Translations under genes and position numbers: made by a program
Notes under the pieces: generated by a model
The model's input: the letters and a program-made list of their open reading frames with translations, nothing else
The model's database searches: none
What the model was told of the DNA's origin: nothing
Shown: one piece after another, positions 10,101 through 19,506 of the stretch
Layout of the letters: the number at the start of each line of letters is the position of its first letter
How positions within the stretch are numbered: the first letter of the stretch is position 1
NCBI GenBank assembly: GCA_023424785.1
Contig: JAFADP010000005.1
Location: forward strand, 1 to 64,000
DNA from: Bacillota bacterium
Lineage (GTDB): Bacteria > Bacillota > Clostridia > Clostridiales > Clostridiaceae
Length of the DNA: 64,000 nt
Direction: 5' to 3'

Positions 10101-10641
10101 CTCTTAGTGAAAACTCACCTTTACCTTCTACCATATCAACTCTTTCATATCCACTTTCAATAAGCAATCTAGCTATTTCCTTTGAATCAACTTCTTTTCC
10201 AACAGAAAGATTTATTTTATGATTTAAAAATAGCCTTCTTGGAGTATATTTATTTGCAAAAGCATTTATAGATGTTACTAATATTCCTCTCTTCTTTGAT
10301 AATAATTCCTTAATTACCTTTAATCTAGCCCATCTTAAATCACCTGATATTGCATCTATATTGTAAAAAACAACTTCCTTAGCAGGAAAGTAGTAAACAT
10401 TACTTAAATATAAATTCAAATCTTCATAAATATTTTTTGCATCTAAATCACTATTGGTTATTATAGTTATAGGCTTATCTACTTCTTCATATATAGCATC
10501 ACAAAAAAATGCTTTACTTGAACCAGATAAACCTGAAACATCTATAGCGCCTCTATTATTTTCTAATAATTCTTTTATTCTTAAAAACTCTTTATTATTT
10601 ATAAAAGGTTCCAGCAATCCTTGTAACCTCATAAAATTCAC
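7126..10641 (-). CDS. mfd: Transcription-repair coupling factor Mfd
   Basis: 1171 residues, the usual Mfd length. In order: a UvrB-like N-terminal module that binds UvrA, an RNA polymerase interaction domain with 'LKPGDYVVHSNHGVGVYKGI' (about 515), and a RecG-like translocase with Walker A 'GDVGYGKTEVAVRAAF', Walker B/DEEQ 'IIDEEQRFGV', motif III 'SATPIPRTLHMSL' and 'IIETGIDIQNVNTII', then a C-terminal autoinhibitory domain. Mfd pushes stalled polymerase off lesions and recruits UvrABC. It begins 10 bases after pth ends, so the two are co-transcribed. The small fin/yabK gene found between them in Bacillus is absent. Confidence 0.97.
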   Translation of the reverse strand: MNFMRLQGLLEPFINNKEFLRIKELLENNRGAIDVSGLSGSSKAFFCDAIYEEVDKPITIITNSDLDAKNIYEDLNLYLSNVYYFPAKEVVFYNIDAISGDLRWARLKVIKELLSKKRGILVTSINAFANKYTPRRLFLNHKINLSVGKEVDSKEIARLLIESGYERVDMVEGKGEFSLRGDIIDVFPPDSIYPYRIELFGDEIDSIRTFNTESQRSIDKVSRISIFPAKEVIIDSESKEYALKSIRENLNSVLESNKDKDVTRKLETWVNKNLEELEHTNSFENVDSYIPLVYKDTETLFDYLGDCIYIMDEKVRVLGKLDSIYTEFFENYSMFLQRGDILPKQGELLIDKENLIEMLKDKVSINIEELSKECNILKFYNKFEIPCATLNSYQGQLDLLIDEILTKKSEGYRTVILSGTRVRGERLVNTLRDRGIESVYKDTIDSISPSEVVITFGNSLKGFENKEYKICIISDKEVFGEAKRKTPKKKKIQKGVSKIKSFAELKPGDYVVHSNHGVGVYKGIKEIEVGGHRRDYLDIVYDKGDKLYVPVDQLDLVQKYIGNEGKTPKVNKLGGAEWQKAKAKVKKSINEIAEDLVKLYATRASVKGHKFSKDTQWQRQFEDEFPYEETSDQLTSIEEIKRDMESDKVMDRLLCGDVGYGKTEVAVRAAFKAVMDGKQVAFLVPTTILAEQHYKNMLSRFSDFPITIDMVSRFRSAKQQKETLKAVKEGNVDILIGTHRLVSKDIEFKDLGLLIIDEEQRFGVSQKEKIKNLKKSVDVLTLSATPIPRTLHMSLTGARDISVIETPPEERYPIQTYVVEENDQLIRDAILREIGRGGQVYFVYNRVESIDKMAAYIKNLVPESKVTTIHGQMTERQLEEEMIGFMNKEYDVLLCTTIIETGIDIQNVNTIIIYNADKMGLSQLYQLRGRVGRSNKIAYAYLLYTKDKVLTEVAEKRLKALKDFTELGSGFKIAMRDLEIRGAGNMMGSAQHGHMATVGYDLYCRMLEDTIKLIKGEINKEPIDTTVDLKIDAYIPNSYIEDEIQKIQIYKKIASIENINEYMDIKDELEDRYSDIPESVYNLMDIAYIKSRSKIISIEEIKEVKNEFIFKFSKDYPKYKDIFKVLLRDYKDNILLKFGENPEFRFKIKSEKREDILNIFKKLLDNIVDEE

Positions 10642-10651
10642 TCCTTAATAC

Positions 10652-11221
10652 TTATTTACTAGGAGAAAAGCTATTAAACTTGTTCATAGCTTCTTTAGGA
10701 TTAACATCTAAAATAGTCTCTGTCGCCTTTGCTACTGCATCTAATGTCTTTTTAAGAATTTCTACTTCCTCCTTAGAAAACTTCCCTAAGACATGATTCA
10801 CTAAATCTACTTTAGGTCCTCCTATGCCTACCTTAATTCTTGGAAATACATCAGTTCCCATATGAGCTATAAGACTTTTTATCCCATTATGTCCCCCAGC
10901 GCTTCCTTTTTCCCTTATTCTTAATCTTCCAACATCTAAACTTATATCATCATATATCACTAATATCTCTTCTGAAGTAAGCTTATAGAAGTCCATTACC
11001 TCTCTTACACTTTCTCCACTTAGATTCATATAAGTATAAGGCTTTAATAACATAACTTTATGACCATTTATAAAACCTTCACCATATTCTCCTTTAAATT
11101 TTTTCCTATTTATATCTATATTATACTTTTCCGCCATAACATCTAATGCTGCAAAACCTATGTTATGTCTAGTATTTTCATATTCCCTTCCAGGGTTGCC
11201 TAATCCAACTATAAGAAACAT
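10652..11221 (-). CDS. pth: Peptidyl-tRNA hydrolase
   Basis: 189 residues with every Pth landmark: '[22 protein letters not shown]' core (the family's catalytic His lies in 'TRHNIGF'), '[12 protein letters not shown]', '[16 protein letters not shown]' and '[13 protein letters not shown]'. It cleaves peptidyl-tRNA dropped from ribosomes. It is followed after 10 bases by mfd and preceded by a response-regulator gene 128 bases upstream. In Bacillus the equivalent gene is spoVC (pth), in the same place. The start has a GGAG site about six bases before it. Confidence 0.97.
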   Translation of the reverse strand: MFLIVGLGNPGREYENTRHNIGFAALDVMAEKYNIDINRKKFKGEYGEGFINGHKVMLLKPYTYMNLSGESVREVMDFYKLTSEEILVIYDDISLDVGRLRIREKGSAGGHNGIKSLIAHMGTDVFPRIKVGIGGPKVDLVNHVLGKFSKEEVEILKKTLDAVAKATETILDVNPKEAMNKFNSFSPSK

Positions 11222-11349
11222 TTAATTTTACTCCTTTATCTGTAAGTATTATATTTAAACTTAGCATTTCACTACTTCATATTATCTTAGTATATCATAT
11301 TTTTATTGTTTACTGCTTTTTTACATTTTATATATGTTATTTTTATATC

Positions 11350-12039
11350 TCATCTTGATACAAATTTATATCCTTTTCCCCAGACTGTAACAATTTCAAT
11401 TGATTTTATTGAACTTATTTTATCTCTTAATCTTCTAATATGAACATCTACAGTACGTGAATTTACCAATTCTTCATATCCCCAAACTTCACTTAATAAT
11501 TCTTCTCTAGCTACGTACCTCTCCCTATTATTTGCTAAATAATATAGCAATTCAAATTCTCTAGGAGGCATTACTATCTCTTTATCTTTATATATAACTG
11601 TATATTCATGAAAATTTAAACTTAAACCGTTAATTAATAGTACATTATTATCTTTACTTGATATATTATTATATCTTCTATTAATGGCCTTAATTCTAGC
11701 TATTAATTCATCCAAATCTATAGGCTTTCTTAAATAATCATCTACCCCTAAATCAAAAGCTAAAAGCATATCAAACTTAGAATCATTTTTTGTTATTATT
11801 ATAATAGGTGCGTTAGTTATATTCCTTATAGATTTTAACACCTTTATTCCATTTATGCCAAATATAGTATAGTCAAATAAAATTAACTCTGGTCTTAACT
11901 TATCTATTTCATTCAAAATATTTTTATCGTATTTAAATTGTTTTGTTATATATCCTAACGTATTAATTCTAGTAACTAATAGATTATTTAAACTTTCATC
12001 TTCGTTTATTAAAAATGCCTTTTTTTCATGCAAATCCAT
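11350..12039 (-). CDS. Orphan OmpR/PhoB-family response regulator
   Basis: 229 residues from the ATG at 12039, chosen because AAGGTGG precedes it and because the longer frame (to 12117) would translate through the prs terminator. Receiver domain about 1-120: acidic pair 'NEDE', phospho-acceptor Asp in 'ILFDYTIFG', and Lys in 'YLRKPID'. Winged-helix domain about 130-229 with 'RTVDVHIRRLRDKI' and 'VWGKGYKF'. No histidine kinase lies nearby, so it is an orphan here. It occupies the prs-pth interval where Bacillus has ctc. Targets are unknown; I cannot assign a more specific name. Confidence 0.88.
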   Translation of the reverse strand: MDLHEKKAFLINEDESLNNLLVTRINTLGYITKQFKYDKNILNEIDKLRPELILFDYTIFGINGIKVLKSIRNITNAPIIIITKNDSKFDMLLAFDLGVDDYLRKPIDLDELIARIKAINRRYNNISSKDNNVLLINGLSLNFHEYTVIYKDKEIVMPPREFELLYYLANNRERYVAREELLSEVWGYEELVNSRTVDVHIRRLRDKISSIKSIEIVTVWGKGYKFVSR

Positions 12040-12060
12040 AAATCCACCTTCTAATTTAAC

Positions 12061-12100
12061 AAAAAAAGTGCTTCTATTTCTTAGAAACACTTTTTCCTTA
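12061..12100 (-). terminator. Intrinsic terminator after prs
   Basis: On the minus strand, an AGTG/TTTCTA arm pairs with TAGAA/CACT and is followed by seven T. It lies between prs and the response-regulator start. Confidence 0.8.
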
Positions 12101-12106
12101 TGTATA

Positions 12107-13066
12107 TTAAACTTCAAATAGTTTACTTATAGGTTCGTCATCGTATATTCTCTTAATAGCTTCTGCTATTAAAGGAGCAACAGAAATTGTTGTTATCTTT
12201 CTATCATCAGCACCTTCTGGTAAAGGAATTGTATTTAACATTATTAATTCTTCTATTGCAGAATCATTTATTCTCTCAAAAGCTGGTCCTGAAAGAACTC
12301 CGTGTGTGCATGCTGCATAAACTGCTGTAGCACCTAATTTCTTTAATGCATTTGCAGCATTAGTTATTGTTCCTGCTGTGTCTATCATATCATCTAATAG
12401 GATACATCTCTTACCTTCAACTTCCCCTATTATATTCATGATTTCTGATACATTTGGCTTTGGTCTTCTCTTATCAATTATAGCTATTGGTGCATTTAAT
12501 CTATCAGCAAACTTTCTAGCTCTTGTAACGCTACCTAAGTCTGGTGATACAACTACGACATCATCTTGATCTGCTAAACCTTTTGCCACAAAATGTTGTG
12601 CTAAAATAGGTGCTCCTAATAAATGATCAACTGGAATGTTGAAGTATCCTTGAATTTGAGCAGCATGTAAATCCATAGTTAAAACTCTATCTGCACCAGC
12701 TGCTGTTAATAAATCAGCTACTAACTTTGAAGTTATTGGATCTCTTGATTTAGCCTTTCTATCTTGTCTTGCGTAACCATAGTATGGAATAACAGCATTT
12801 ATTATACCTGCTGATGCTCTTTTAAATGCATCTATCATTATTAATAATTCCATTAAGTTGTTATTAACCGGTGAACTTGTTGATTGTACTATAAATACTT
12901 CAGCACCTCTAACAGTTTCTTTAATATTAACTGATATTTCTCCATCACTAAATGTAGAAACCTCAGCGTCCCCCATTGGGATTCCTAATATCTTAGCAAT
13001 TTCATTAGCTAACTCTGGATTAGAGTTTCCCGTAAAGATTTTTATATTTCTGTTATGGACTATCAT
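12107..13066 (-). CDS. prs: Ribose-phosphate pyrophosphokinase
   Basis: 319 residues, standard class I PRPP synthase. Visible motifs: '[17 protein letters not shown]', the ATP-binding '[17 protein letters not shown]', divalent-metal/ribose loop '[14 protein letters not shown]', and the PRPP loop '[14 protein letters not shown]'. It makes PRPP from ribose 5-phosphate and ATP for purine, pyrimidine, His, Trp and NAD synthesis. It lies 50 bases after glmU as in Bacillus (gcaD-prs), with a strong AAGGAGG site and its own terminator. PurR, encoded two genes upstream, senses PRPP. Confidence 0.97.
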   Translation of the reverse strand: MIVHNRNIKIFTGNSNPELANEIAKILGIPMGDAEVSTFSDGEISVNIKETVRGAEVFIVQSTSSPVNNNLMELLIMIDAFKRASAGIINAVIPYYGYARQDRKAKSRDPITSKLVADLLTAAGADRVLTMDLHAAQIQGYFNIPVDHLLGAPILAQHFVAKGLADQDDVVVVSPDLGSVTRARKFADRLNAPIAIIDKRRPKPNVSEIMNIIGEVEGKRCILLDDMIDTAGTITNAANALKKLGATAVYAACTHGVLSGPAFERINDSAIEELIMLNTIPLPEGADDRKITTISVAPLIAEAIKRIYDDEPISKLFEV

Positions 13067-13116
13067 GGTTTATATAGACCTCCTTAAAAATTTAACTATT
13101 GGAATAATTTATATTA

Positions 13117-14484
13117 TTATTTTATTAAACCCTTCTTTTCGACCCAGCCTTTAATATTTTTTTGCTTAGCTCTAGCTATGGCTAAATCTCCTTCTTCCAC
13201 CTTAGAAGTAATAGTTGAACCTGCTGCGATATAAGTATTACTTTCTACTTCAACAGGTGACACTAAATTTGTATTACATCCTATGAAGCTATTGTCACCT
13301 ATGATTGTTTTATTTTTATTTTTTCCATCATAGTTAACTACAACTGTACCACATCCAAAATTACAACCTGAACCTACTTCTGCATCTCCTATATAAGTTA
13401 AATGAGAAACTTTTGTATTATTTCCAATTGAAGATTTTTTAACTTCTACGAAGTCTCCAATTCTTACTTCTTCTCCAATTGTACTTGCTGGTCTAATATA
13501 CGCAAATGGACCAACTGTTGTATTTCTTCCTATTTTACTTTCTAAGACAACAGATGATTGTATTTCTACCCCATCTTCTATTATACTATCTTTTATTCTT
13601 GAATTTTGTAGAATTGTACATCCTTCTCCTATTATAGTTTTTCCTTCTATAATATTATTAGGATATATGATAGTATCTTTTTCTATTATTACATCCACCC
13701 CAATGTAAGTAGTATTAGGATCTATTAATGTAACACCATTTTCTAAATGTTTTGCATTAATTCTATTTCTTAAAATTCTTTCTGCTTCTGCTAATTGAAC
13801 TCTAGAGTTAACACCTATAGTGTCATCATATTCAGTAACTAATGCACCAACCTTCTTATTTTTATCTTTTAGTATACCTATTACATCAGTTAAATAATAT
13901 TCACCTTGTGAATTGTTATTTGATATTTCATCTAATGCTAATACTAATTCTTTTATATTAAAACAATACATTCCTGCATTCATTTCATTTACTTTTAATT
14001 CTTCTTCATTACAATCTTTATGTTCTACTATTTTAAGAACATCTTCACCATCTCTTATTATTCTTCCATATCCTGTTGGATCATCAATATATGCTGATAA
14101 TAATGTGGCTGAATTTCCTTTTGATATATGTTCTTCTATTAATTTTTCTATTGTTTCAACTCTTGTTAACGGAGCATCTCCAGTAAATATTGCTACTATT
14201 CCATCTTTATTTTTTAAGAACTCTTTTGAACACTTAACAGCATGCCCTGTACCTAATTGTTCTTCTTGTAAAGAATAAGATACATTTCTGCTTTCTGTAT
14301 TCTTCTTTACTAGTTCTGCACCTGTACCAATAATTACATTTATATCATCTATTCCTGCACTTCTCATATTATCAATAACATGATTTATCATTTCTTTACC
14401 ACATACTTTATGAAGAACCTTAGGAATATTTGATTTTATTCTTTTTCCTTGACCTGCAGCTAATATTACTGCACATTTATCCAT
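13117..14484 (-). CDS. glmU: Bifunctional GlmU: GlcN-1-P acetyltransferase / GlcNAc-1-P uridyltransferase
   Basis: 455 residues. Residues 1 to about 228 are a nucleotidyltransferase with '[20 protein letters not shown]', '[10 protein letters not shown]' and 'GDAPLT'. The C-terminal half is a left-handed beta-helix of hexapeptide repeats ('[20 protein letters not shown]', '[16 protein letters not shown]'). The enzyme makes UDP-GlcNAc for peptidoglycan and teichoic acid in the cytosol. It lies between spoVG and prs as in Bacillus. A GGGGGTG site precedes the start. MurC, another cell-wall precursor enzyme, is encoded divergently at 16 kb. Confidence 0.97.
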   Translation of the reverse strand: MDKCAVILAAGQGKRIKSNIPKVLHKVCGKEMINHVIDNMRSAGIDDINVIIGTGAELVKKNTESRNVSYSLQEEQLGTGHAVKCSKEFLKNKDGIVAIFTGDAPLTRVETIEKLIEEHISKGNSATLLSAYIDDPTGYGRIIRDGEDVLKIVEHKDCNEEELKVNEMNAGMYCFNIKELVLALDEISNNNSQGEYYLTDVIGILKDKNKKVGALVTEYDDTIGVNSRVQLAEAERILRNRINAKHLENGVTLIDPNTTYIGVDVIIEKDTIIYPNNIIEGKTIIGEGCTILQNSRIKDSIIEDGVEIQSSVVLESKIGRNTTVGPFAYIRPASTIGEEVRIGDFVEVKKSSIGNNTKVSHLTYIGDAEVGSGCNFGCGTVVVNYDGKNKNKTIIGDNSFIGCNTNLVSPVEVESNTYIAAGSTITSKVEEGDLAIARAKQKNIKGWVEKKGLIK

Positions 14485-14592
14485 AATGACACCCCCGATA
14501 CGTAAGTCACTAATTTATATATCATAATTTAACTATACTATAATATTATATTGGAAAGAAATTTTTATTTCAACCTTTTATAACTTTTACAA

Positions 14593-14627
14593 AAAAATAA
14601 AAGGAAGAAATTCTTCCTTTTATTTTA
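14593..14627 (-). terminator. Intrinsic terminator after spoVG
   Basis: Stem AAAAGGAAGAA/TTCTTCCTTTT with almost no loop beyond the palindrome, followed on the minus strand by ATTTTTTT. Confidence 0.85.
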
Positions 14628-14640
14628 TGAATAAATAAAT

Positions 14641-14925
14641 TTATTCTTCAATTGTATTTATTTCTTCACCTTCTAAAGCTTCTTTATAAGCATTAAGAAT
14701 TGAATTTTGGATTTTTTCCCTAGTTTCTGTATTTATAGGGTGAGCTATATCCTTAAATTCACCATCTGGTGTCTTTCTACTTGGCATAGCAATAAATAAT
14801 CCATTTTGTCCTTCTATAACCTTTATATCATGTACTACAAATTCATTTTCAAAGGTTACTGATACTATAGCTTTCATTTTTCCATCATTAGATATTTTTC
14901 TTATTCTGACGTCTGTGATTTGCAT
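14641..14925 (-). CDS. spoVG: Septation/sporulation regulator SpoVG
   Basis: 94 residues matching SpoVG over its whole length: '[10 protein letters not shown]', '[20 protein letters not shown]' and '[20 protein letters not shown]'. SpoVG is a small nucleic-acid-binding protein that affects asymmetric septation in Bacillus and capsule or virulence genes in other Firmicutes. Here it stands between purR and glmU with a terminator directly downstream, so it forms a short transcript. The ribosome site GGAGGTG lies at a good distance. The Bacillus yabJ gene between purR and spoVG is missing. Confidence 0.97.
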   Translation of the reverse strand: MQITDVRIRKISNDGKMKAIVSVTFENEFVVHDIKVIEGQNGLFIAMPSRKTPDGEFKDIAHPINTETREKIQNSILNAYKEALEGEEINTIEE

Positions 14926-15056
14926 GTCACTACACCTCCAGTTGCTTTAATATATTATTATTTCTCCAAATCTTTGTAAATTCCTCTTTTTTTAAACAAT
15001 TTTATGAGAAATTTTTACTTTTTGTATATTATTAAGCAAAAGAGGGTTTTTCTTTA

Positions 15057-15872
15057 TTAACTAAACATAGGTGATGGATGTATTTCTATTATAGATCCTT
15101 TCTCAACAGATTCTAATTCTACTATTGATACATATTCATCTACTAATTTCTTTTTCACTTCTTTATTATCTACTAAAACACCTATTCCAACTAATTCAGT
15201 ATCGAATTCTTTTAATAAGTCCTTAATTCCTTGAGCTGTTCCTCCACCCTTCATAAAGTCATCTATAAATATACTTCTACTTTGAGGTTTCATAGACTTT
15301 TTAGATAATGACATCTGTTGTAATCTTCCACTTGTTCCTGAAACATAATTAATAGTTACAGTTGGTCCTTCTGTAACTTGAGTATCTCTTCTTGCTATTA
15401 TAAGTTGAACTCCTAAATTTCTAGCAACTTCATATGCTAAAGGTATACCCTTAGTTTCTACTGTTATTACATAATCTACATCTAAGTTTTTAAAGCATGA
15501 TGATAATATTACACCTGCTTTCCCTATTATTCGAGGGTTATACATAACATCTGTCATATATATAAAATTACCTGCTATAACTCTATCTGTATTCTTTAAC
15601 AAATCACTTAATTCTATAGCAAATTTTTTTGCTCTATCATGGCCTATACCAGAGATAAATTTAATACCACCTGCTGCTCCAGCTATAGTTTGTACTTCTC
15701 CCATATCTAGTTTATTTAAAACTTCTCTAACTATAACTACATCTTCACTTATAGTTGATTTTGCTGCATTTAATAACTCCGAAAATTTGTTTAATCCTAT
15801 AGTTTTGTTTGGATTCTCCATAAGTATCTTCATAATAGCCACAACTCTACTATTTCTACTTAACTTTTCCAA
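15057..15872 (-). CDS. purR: Purine operon repressor PurR (Bacillus type)
   Basis: 271 residues. A winged-helix N-terminus (about 1-72, 'TKIGLNKF'-like region '[20 protein letters not shown]') is followed by a phosphoribosyltransferase-like effector domain with the PRPP loop '[15 protein letters not shown]'. In Bacillus, PurR represses purine synthesis and release is triggered by PRPP, so the neighbour prs supplies its signal. Length is typical. The start has a GGTGAT site. A sequence close to the Bacillus PurBox lies 27 bases upstream, hinting at autoregulation. This is not the LacI-family PurR of enterobacteria. Confidence 0.95.
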   Translation of the reverse strand: MEKLSRNSRVVAIMKILMENPNKTIGLNKFSELLNAAKSTISEDVVIVREVLNKLDMGEVQTIAGAAGGIKFISGIGHDRAKKFAIELSDLLKNTDRVIAGNFIYMTDVMYNPRIIGKAGVILSSCFKNLDVDYVITVETKGIPLAYEVARNLGVQLIIARRDTQVTEGPTVTINYVSGTSGRLQQMSLSKKSMKPQSRSIFIDDFMKGGGTAQGIKDLLKEFDTELVGIGVLVDNKEVKKKLVDEYVSIVELESVEKGSIIEIHPSPMFS

Positions 15873-15898
15873 ATAATATCACCTTCTTAACTTTTATT

Positions 15899-15911
15899 AT
15901 ATCCGAATTAT
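15899..15911. promoter_or_regulatory. Putative PurR operator half (PurBox-like)
   Basis: ATATCCGAATTAT matches the Bacillus PurBox pattern AWWWCCGAACWWT with one change (C to T). It lies in the purR-murC divergent interval, 27 bases from the purR start. A clear second, inverted box at the usual spacing was not seen, so this is tentative. Confidence 0.3.
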
Positions 15912-16069
15912 TCATAAAAAAACGTATACTAATATTCATATTTTATTCTATATCATTTACAATATCAATAGCTTTGAATTTTGTTTTTTCCAATAAAATT
16001 TATTTATATGTGTTCATTTCTTTAAAATTGTATATAATTATAAATATAACTATTAAAGGGGATGATATT

Positions 16070-17446
16070 TTGTCATTTGATTTTATAAAAGATAAGCATA
16101 TGAAAATACACTTTATAGGTATAGGTGGTATAAGCATGAGTGGTCTTGCTGCTGTTCTTCTAAACAATGGATATACAGTTTCAGGCTCTGATGCTAAAGA
16201 ATCAAAAATAATAGATAACCTTAGAAAAAAAGGAGCTACTATTTACATAGGGCATAAAGCAGATAATCTAGTTGATGTAGATTTAGTAGTATATACAGCA
16301 GCTATTCCTAACGATAACCCTGAATTAGTAAAAGCTAAAAATGAAAATATACTATTGATGGACAGAGCTGAATTCCTTGGATCAATTATGAAAGGTCATA
16401 AATATAATGTTGCGGTTGCTGGTACTCATGGTAAAACAACTTGTACATCTATGATTTCTTATATTACATTAGAAGCTAATTTAGATCCTACAATACTTGT
16501 TGGAGGAGAACTAGATGCTATAGGCGGAAATTATAGAATAGGACAAAGTGATTACTTCATTACAGAAGCATGTGAATATAAGGAATCATTTTTAAAATTC
16601 TTCCCTTATATCGGAATTATATTAAATATAGATGCTGATCATTTAGATTACTATAGAGATATAAATCACATTACAGAAACATTTGAAAAATTCTCTCACC
16701 TTATACCTGAAGATGGATATTTAATTGGATATGGTGGAGATAAGAGAGTAGCTGATATATTATCAAAAGCTAAGTGTAATACTATTACATATGGTTTTGA
16801 TAATGAAAATCTTGTAGCAAAAAATATTTCTTTTAACAATAAAGGATGTGCAAGCTTTACTGTATTTGAAAATGGAAAGGAGTTATTTGAAGTTACATTA
16901 AATAATCCTGGAAAACATAATATATTAAATGCACTTTCTTCAATTGCAGTTAGTTTAATATTCAATATATCAAATGAATCTATAATATCTGGACTAAAAA
17001 AATGTTTAGGTGCTCATAAGAGATTCGAGTATAAAGGTGAATATAATAACATAACAATAATAGATGATTATGCTCATCATCCAACAGAAATAAGAGCTAC
17101 ATTAAATACAGCTAAAAAAATACCACACAACAAGACTTATTGTGTTTTTCAACCACATACCTATACAAGAACCAAAACATTATTTGATGAATTCACAACA
17201 TCATTTAGTGATGCTGATGAATTAATCTTAATGGACATTTATGCTGCAAGAGAACCTGATACAGGACTAGTTTCTTCTGATGAACTAGGAGATGCTATAA
17301 GAAAGACTGGATTAAAATGTACTAACGTACATTCTCACGATGAAGCTGCCTCTTATATAAGAGAGCATGCAAAACCTGGAGATTTAGTTTTAACAGTTGG
17401 TGCAGGAGATGTAGTTCTTGTTGGTGAAAAGTTATTAAATTGCTAA
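16070..17446 (+). CDS. murC: UDP-N-acetylmuramate--L-alanine ligase
   Basis: 458 residues. The start is the TTG at 16070, seven bases after AAAGGGGATGAT; the frame opens at 15974 but the upstream translation is a non-conserved hydrophobic stretch. Motifs: N-terminal '[15 protein letters not shown]', ATP loop '[14 protein letters not shown]', central '[10 protein letters not shown]' and C-terminal '[10 protein letters not shown]' (the family's substrate-binding His). It adds the first amino acid to UDP-MurNAc in peptidoglycan synthesis. It is monocistronic, with a terminator directly downstream. In Bacillus murC lies far from purR, so this placement reflects a clostridial arrangement. Confidence 0.96.
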   Translation: MSFDFIKDKHMKIHFIGIGGISMSGLAAVLLNNGYTVSGSDAKESKIIDNLRKKGATIYIGHKADNLVDVDLVVYTAAIPNDNPELVKAKNENILLMDRAEFLGSIMKGHKYNVAVAGTHGKTTCTSMISYITLEANLDPTILVGGELDAIGGNYRIGQSDYFITEACEYKESFLKFFPYIGIILNIDADHLDYYRDINHITETFEKFSHLIPEDGYLIGYGGDKRVADILSKAKCNTITYGFDNENLVAKNISFNNKGCASFTVFENGKELFEVTLNNPGKHNILNALSSIAVSLIFNISNESIISGLKKCLGAHKRFEYKGEYNNITIIDDYAHHPTEIRATLNTAKKIPHNKTYCVFQPHTYTRTKTLFDEFTTSFSDADELILMDIYAAREPDTGLVSSDELGDAIRKTGLKCTNVHSHDEAASYIREHAKPGDLVLTVGAGDVVLVGEKLLNC

Positions 17447-17453
17447 TTTTTTT

Positions 17454-17489
17454 GAGACTATCTTATTTTTTTAAGATAGTCTATTTTTT
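17454..17489 (+). terminator. Intrinsic terminator after murC
   Basis: Stem AGACTATCTT/AAGATAGTCT with an eight-base T-rich loop, followed by ATTTTTT. Confidence 0.9.
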
Positions 17490-17587
17490 ACTTAAAAAAT
17501 CTAAATTTTATATACTATAATATTAAGCATATAATTTTATTAATAAAGTTTTTTGTTTTTTAACAAACTATACTTAGAGGTGATTAC

Positions 17588-18406
17588 ATGGATTTATTAA
17601 ATAATATTCAAGCTGCTTCGGAATTTATAATGAAGCAAACAAAATATAAACCAGAAATAGGATTAATTCTTGGTTCAGGATTAGGATCTTTAGGTGACCT
17701 TATTGAAGAAGCTGATTTTTTCCCATATGAAGAAATTCCAAACTTCCCTACATCTACAGTTGAAGGTCATGCAGGAAGACTAGTTATAGGTAAACTTGAA
17801 GGAAAAGTTGTAATAGCAATGCAAGGAAGATTCCATTACTATGAAGGTTATAAAATGGATGAAGTTACTTTTCCTGTAAGGGTTATGAAATTATTAGGTG
17901 TAAAAACATTAATAGTTACTAATGCAGCTGGAGCTGTTAATGAAAGCTTCACTCCTGGAGACTTAATGGTAATAACTGACCATATAAACCTTTCTGGAAG
18001 TAATCCTTTAATAGGAAAAAATTTAGATTTATTTGGACCTAGATTCCCTGATATGTCTAGCGCTTATGATAAATCTTTAATAGAAAGTATATTAAAAGTA
18101 TCTTCTAAATTAAATTTAAATATGAAGCAAGGAGTTTATGTTATGATGAGTGGACCTACTTATGAAACTCCAGCAGAAATACGAATGGTTAGAACTCTTG
18201 GTGGTGATGCAGTTGGTATGTCTACTGTTCCAGAAGTTATAATAGCACACCATTGTGGTATTAAAGTATTAGGGATTTCTTGTATGACAAATATGGCAGC
18301 AGGAATACTTGACCAACCTCTAAATCATGAAGAAGTTATTGAGACATCTAATAAAGTTAAAAATAACTTCATTAGCCTAATGAAAAATCTAATAAAAGAA
18401 ATTTAA
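17588..18406 (+). CDS. punA: Purine nucleoside phosphorylase (trimeric, PNP/MTAP family 2)
   Basis: 272 residues. Motifs of the trimeric inosine/guanosine type: 'IGLILGSGLGSLGD' phosphate loop, 'EGHAGRLVIG', 'MQGRFHYYEGY', 'TNAAGAVN', and 'VGMSTVPEVIIAHH' with the base-binding Glu region. It splits purine ribonucleosides with phosphate to the free base and ribose 1-phosphate for salvage. An AGAGGTGAT site precedes the ATG. It stands alone between terminators. Proximity to purR and prs suggests a purine theme, but no PurBox was seen upstream. In Bacillus the equivalent is pupG/punA. Confidence 0.95.
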   Translation: MDLLNNIQAASEFIMKQTKYKPEIGLILGSGLGSLGDLIEEADFFPYEEIPNFPTSTVEGHAGRLVIGKLEGKVVIAMQGRFHYYEGYKMDEVTFPVRVMKLLGVKTLIVTNAAGAVNESFTPGDLMVITDHINLSGSNPLIGKNLDLFGPRFPDMSSAYDKSLIESILKVSSKLNLNMKQGVYVMMSGPTYETPAEIRMVRTLGGDAVGMSTVPEVIIAHHCGIKVLGISCMTNMAAGILDQPLNHEEVIETSNKVKNNFISLMKNLIKEI

Positions 18407-18411
18407 ATAAA

Positions 18412-18460
18412 TAAGAGTATTAAAATTCTTAAATTTATTAAGATATTTAATACTCTTTTA
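18412..18460. terminator. Bidirectional terminator between punA and the AEC transporter
   Basis: An imperfect long hairpin, outer arms AAGAGTATTAAA and TTTAATACTCTT, lies between two converging genes. It can serve both strands. Confidence 0.8.
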
Positions 18461-18461
18461 G

Positions 18462-19400
18462 TTATATGTATCCAAGTTCCTTAGTTATAAATATCCAAAA
18501 AAACATAGTTATTATAGAAAATAACGATGTGAATACAACAAGTTGTCCTGCCAATTCTCCATCAGCATTCATTTGTTGTGCCATTGTAAAAGAAGAAACT
18601 GCCCCTGGCGCTCCAAACATTGTAATAAGAGTTCCAAGTTCAACTCCTCTAAAACCTAATGCTATACTAATTGGAATAAATACTCCTGGAAGTAATATTA
18701 ACTTTCCAACAACACCAAATATAAGCTGCTTTATATGAGAAGATATAGACTTAAATTCAAAACTACCTCCTAATATAGCTAATGCTAATGGAGTTCCTAC
18801 CTTAGATAAATCAATTACTGTCTTCTCTATAACATATGGCAATTTCCAACCTAATACAAGCATTAATACTCCTAATAAAGATGATATTATAAGGGGATTA
18901 GTTACTATACCCTTAACTATCTTTTTAAAATTAATTTTACCACCTCTAAATATCTCTAAAACTATTACAGCTAAAAAATTATATGTTGGAACAATAGCAG
19001 CTATTAAAATGGATGTAACTCCAGTATTATTTTCTCCAAATAAAGAAATTGCTATTGGTAATCCAAATAATACAAAGTTACTTCTAAATATCCCTTGAAT
19101 AATTACTCCTCTTCTTCTATTTTCCTTTTCAAAAATAGGTACAAATATACATAAAACTATAAAACTAATAAGTACACAACTTGACGCAAATATTATTAAT
19201 TTTAGATTTAATCCTGATTGCAAATTCGTTTTATAAACATTATAGAATAATAAGATAGGTAAAAAACATTTAAATACTGTGTTATTCATAACCTTTAATG
19301 TGTGATCATCCCATAAGTTTACCTTTTTTAATAAGTACCCTAACGCTATTATTAAAAATAACGGAAATACTACATTAAAAGAAATTATCATATTATCCAT
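18462..19400 (-). CDS. AEC-family transporter (auxin efflux carrier type)
   Basis: 312 residues and about ten membrane segments, arranged as two five-helix halves split by a basic loop near residue 165-175. 'FPLFLIIALGYLLKK' at the N-terminus and 'FGAPGAVSSFTMAQQM' near the C-terminus are characteristic of bacterial AEC proteins such as YwkB or MleP. Members export or import small organic anions, for example malate; the substrate here cannot be read from sequence. The start at 19400 is preferred because GGAGGGGG lies right before it. The gene is single, convergent with punA and divergent from a phosphoesterase gene. Confidence 0.85.
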   Translation of the reverse strand: MDNMIISFNVVFPLFLIIALGYLLKKVNLWDDHTLKVMNNTVFKCFLPILLFYNVYKTNLQSGLNLKLIIFASSCVLISFIVLCIFVPIFEKENRRRGVIIQGIFRSNFVLFGLPIAISLFGENNTGVTSILIAAIVPTYNFLAVIVLEIFRGGKINFKKIVKGIVTNPLIISSLLGVLMLVLGWKLPYVIEKTVIDLSKVGTPLALAILGGSFEFKSISSHIKQLIFGVVGKLILLPGVFIPISIALGFRGVELGTLITMFGAPGAVSSFTMAQQMNADGELAGQLVVFTSLFSIITMFFWIFITKELGYI

Positions 19401-19506
19401 AAAATCCCCCTCCATATTTATTTTATAATACTCTGTTTAAAATTTATTGTCCACTTTTATGATATAATATTGTTATACGATTAGATAAGTTTAGGAGGCA
19501 TTTCAC

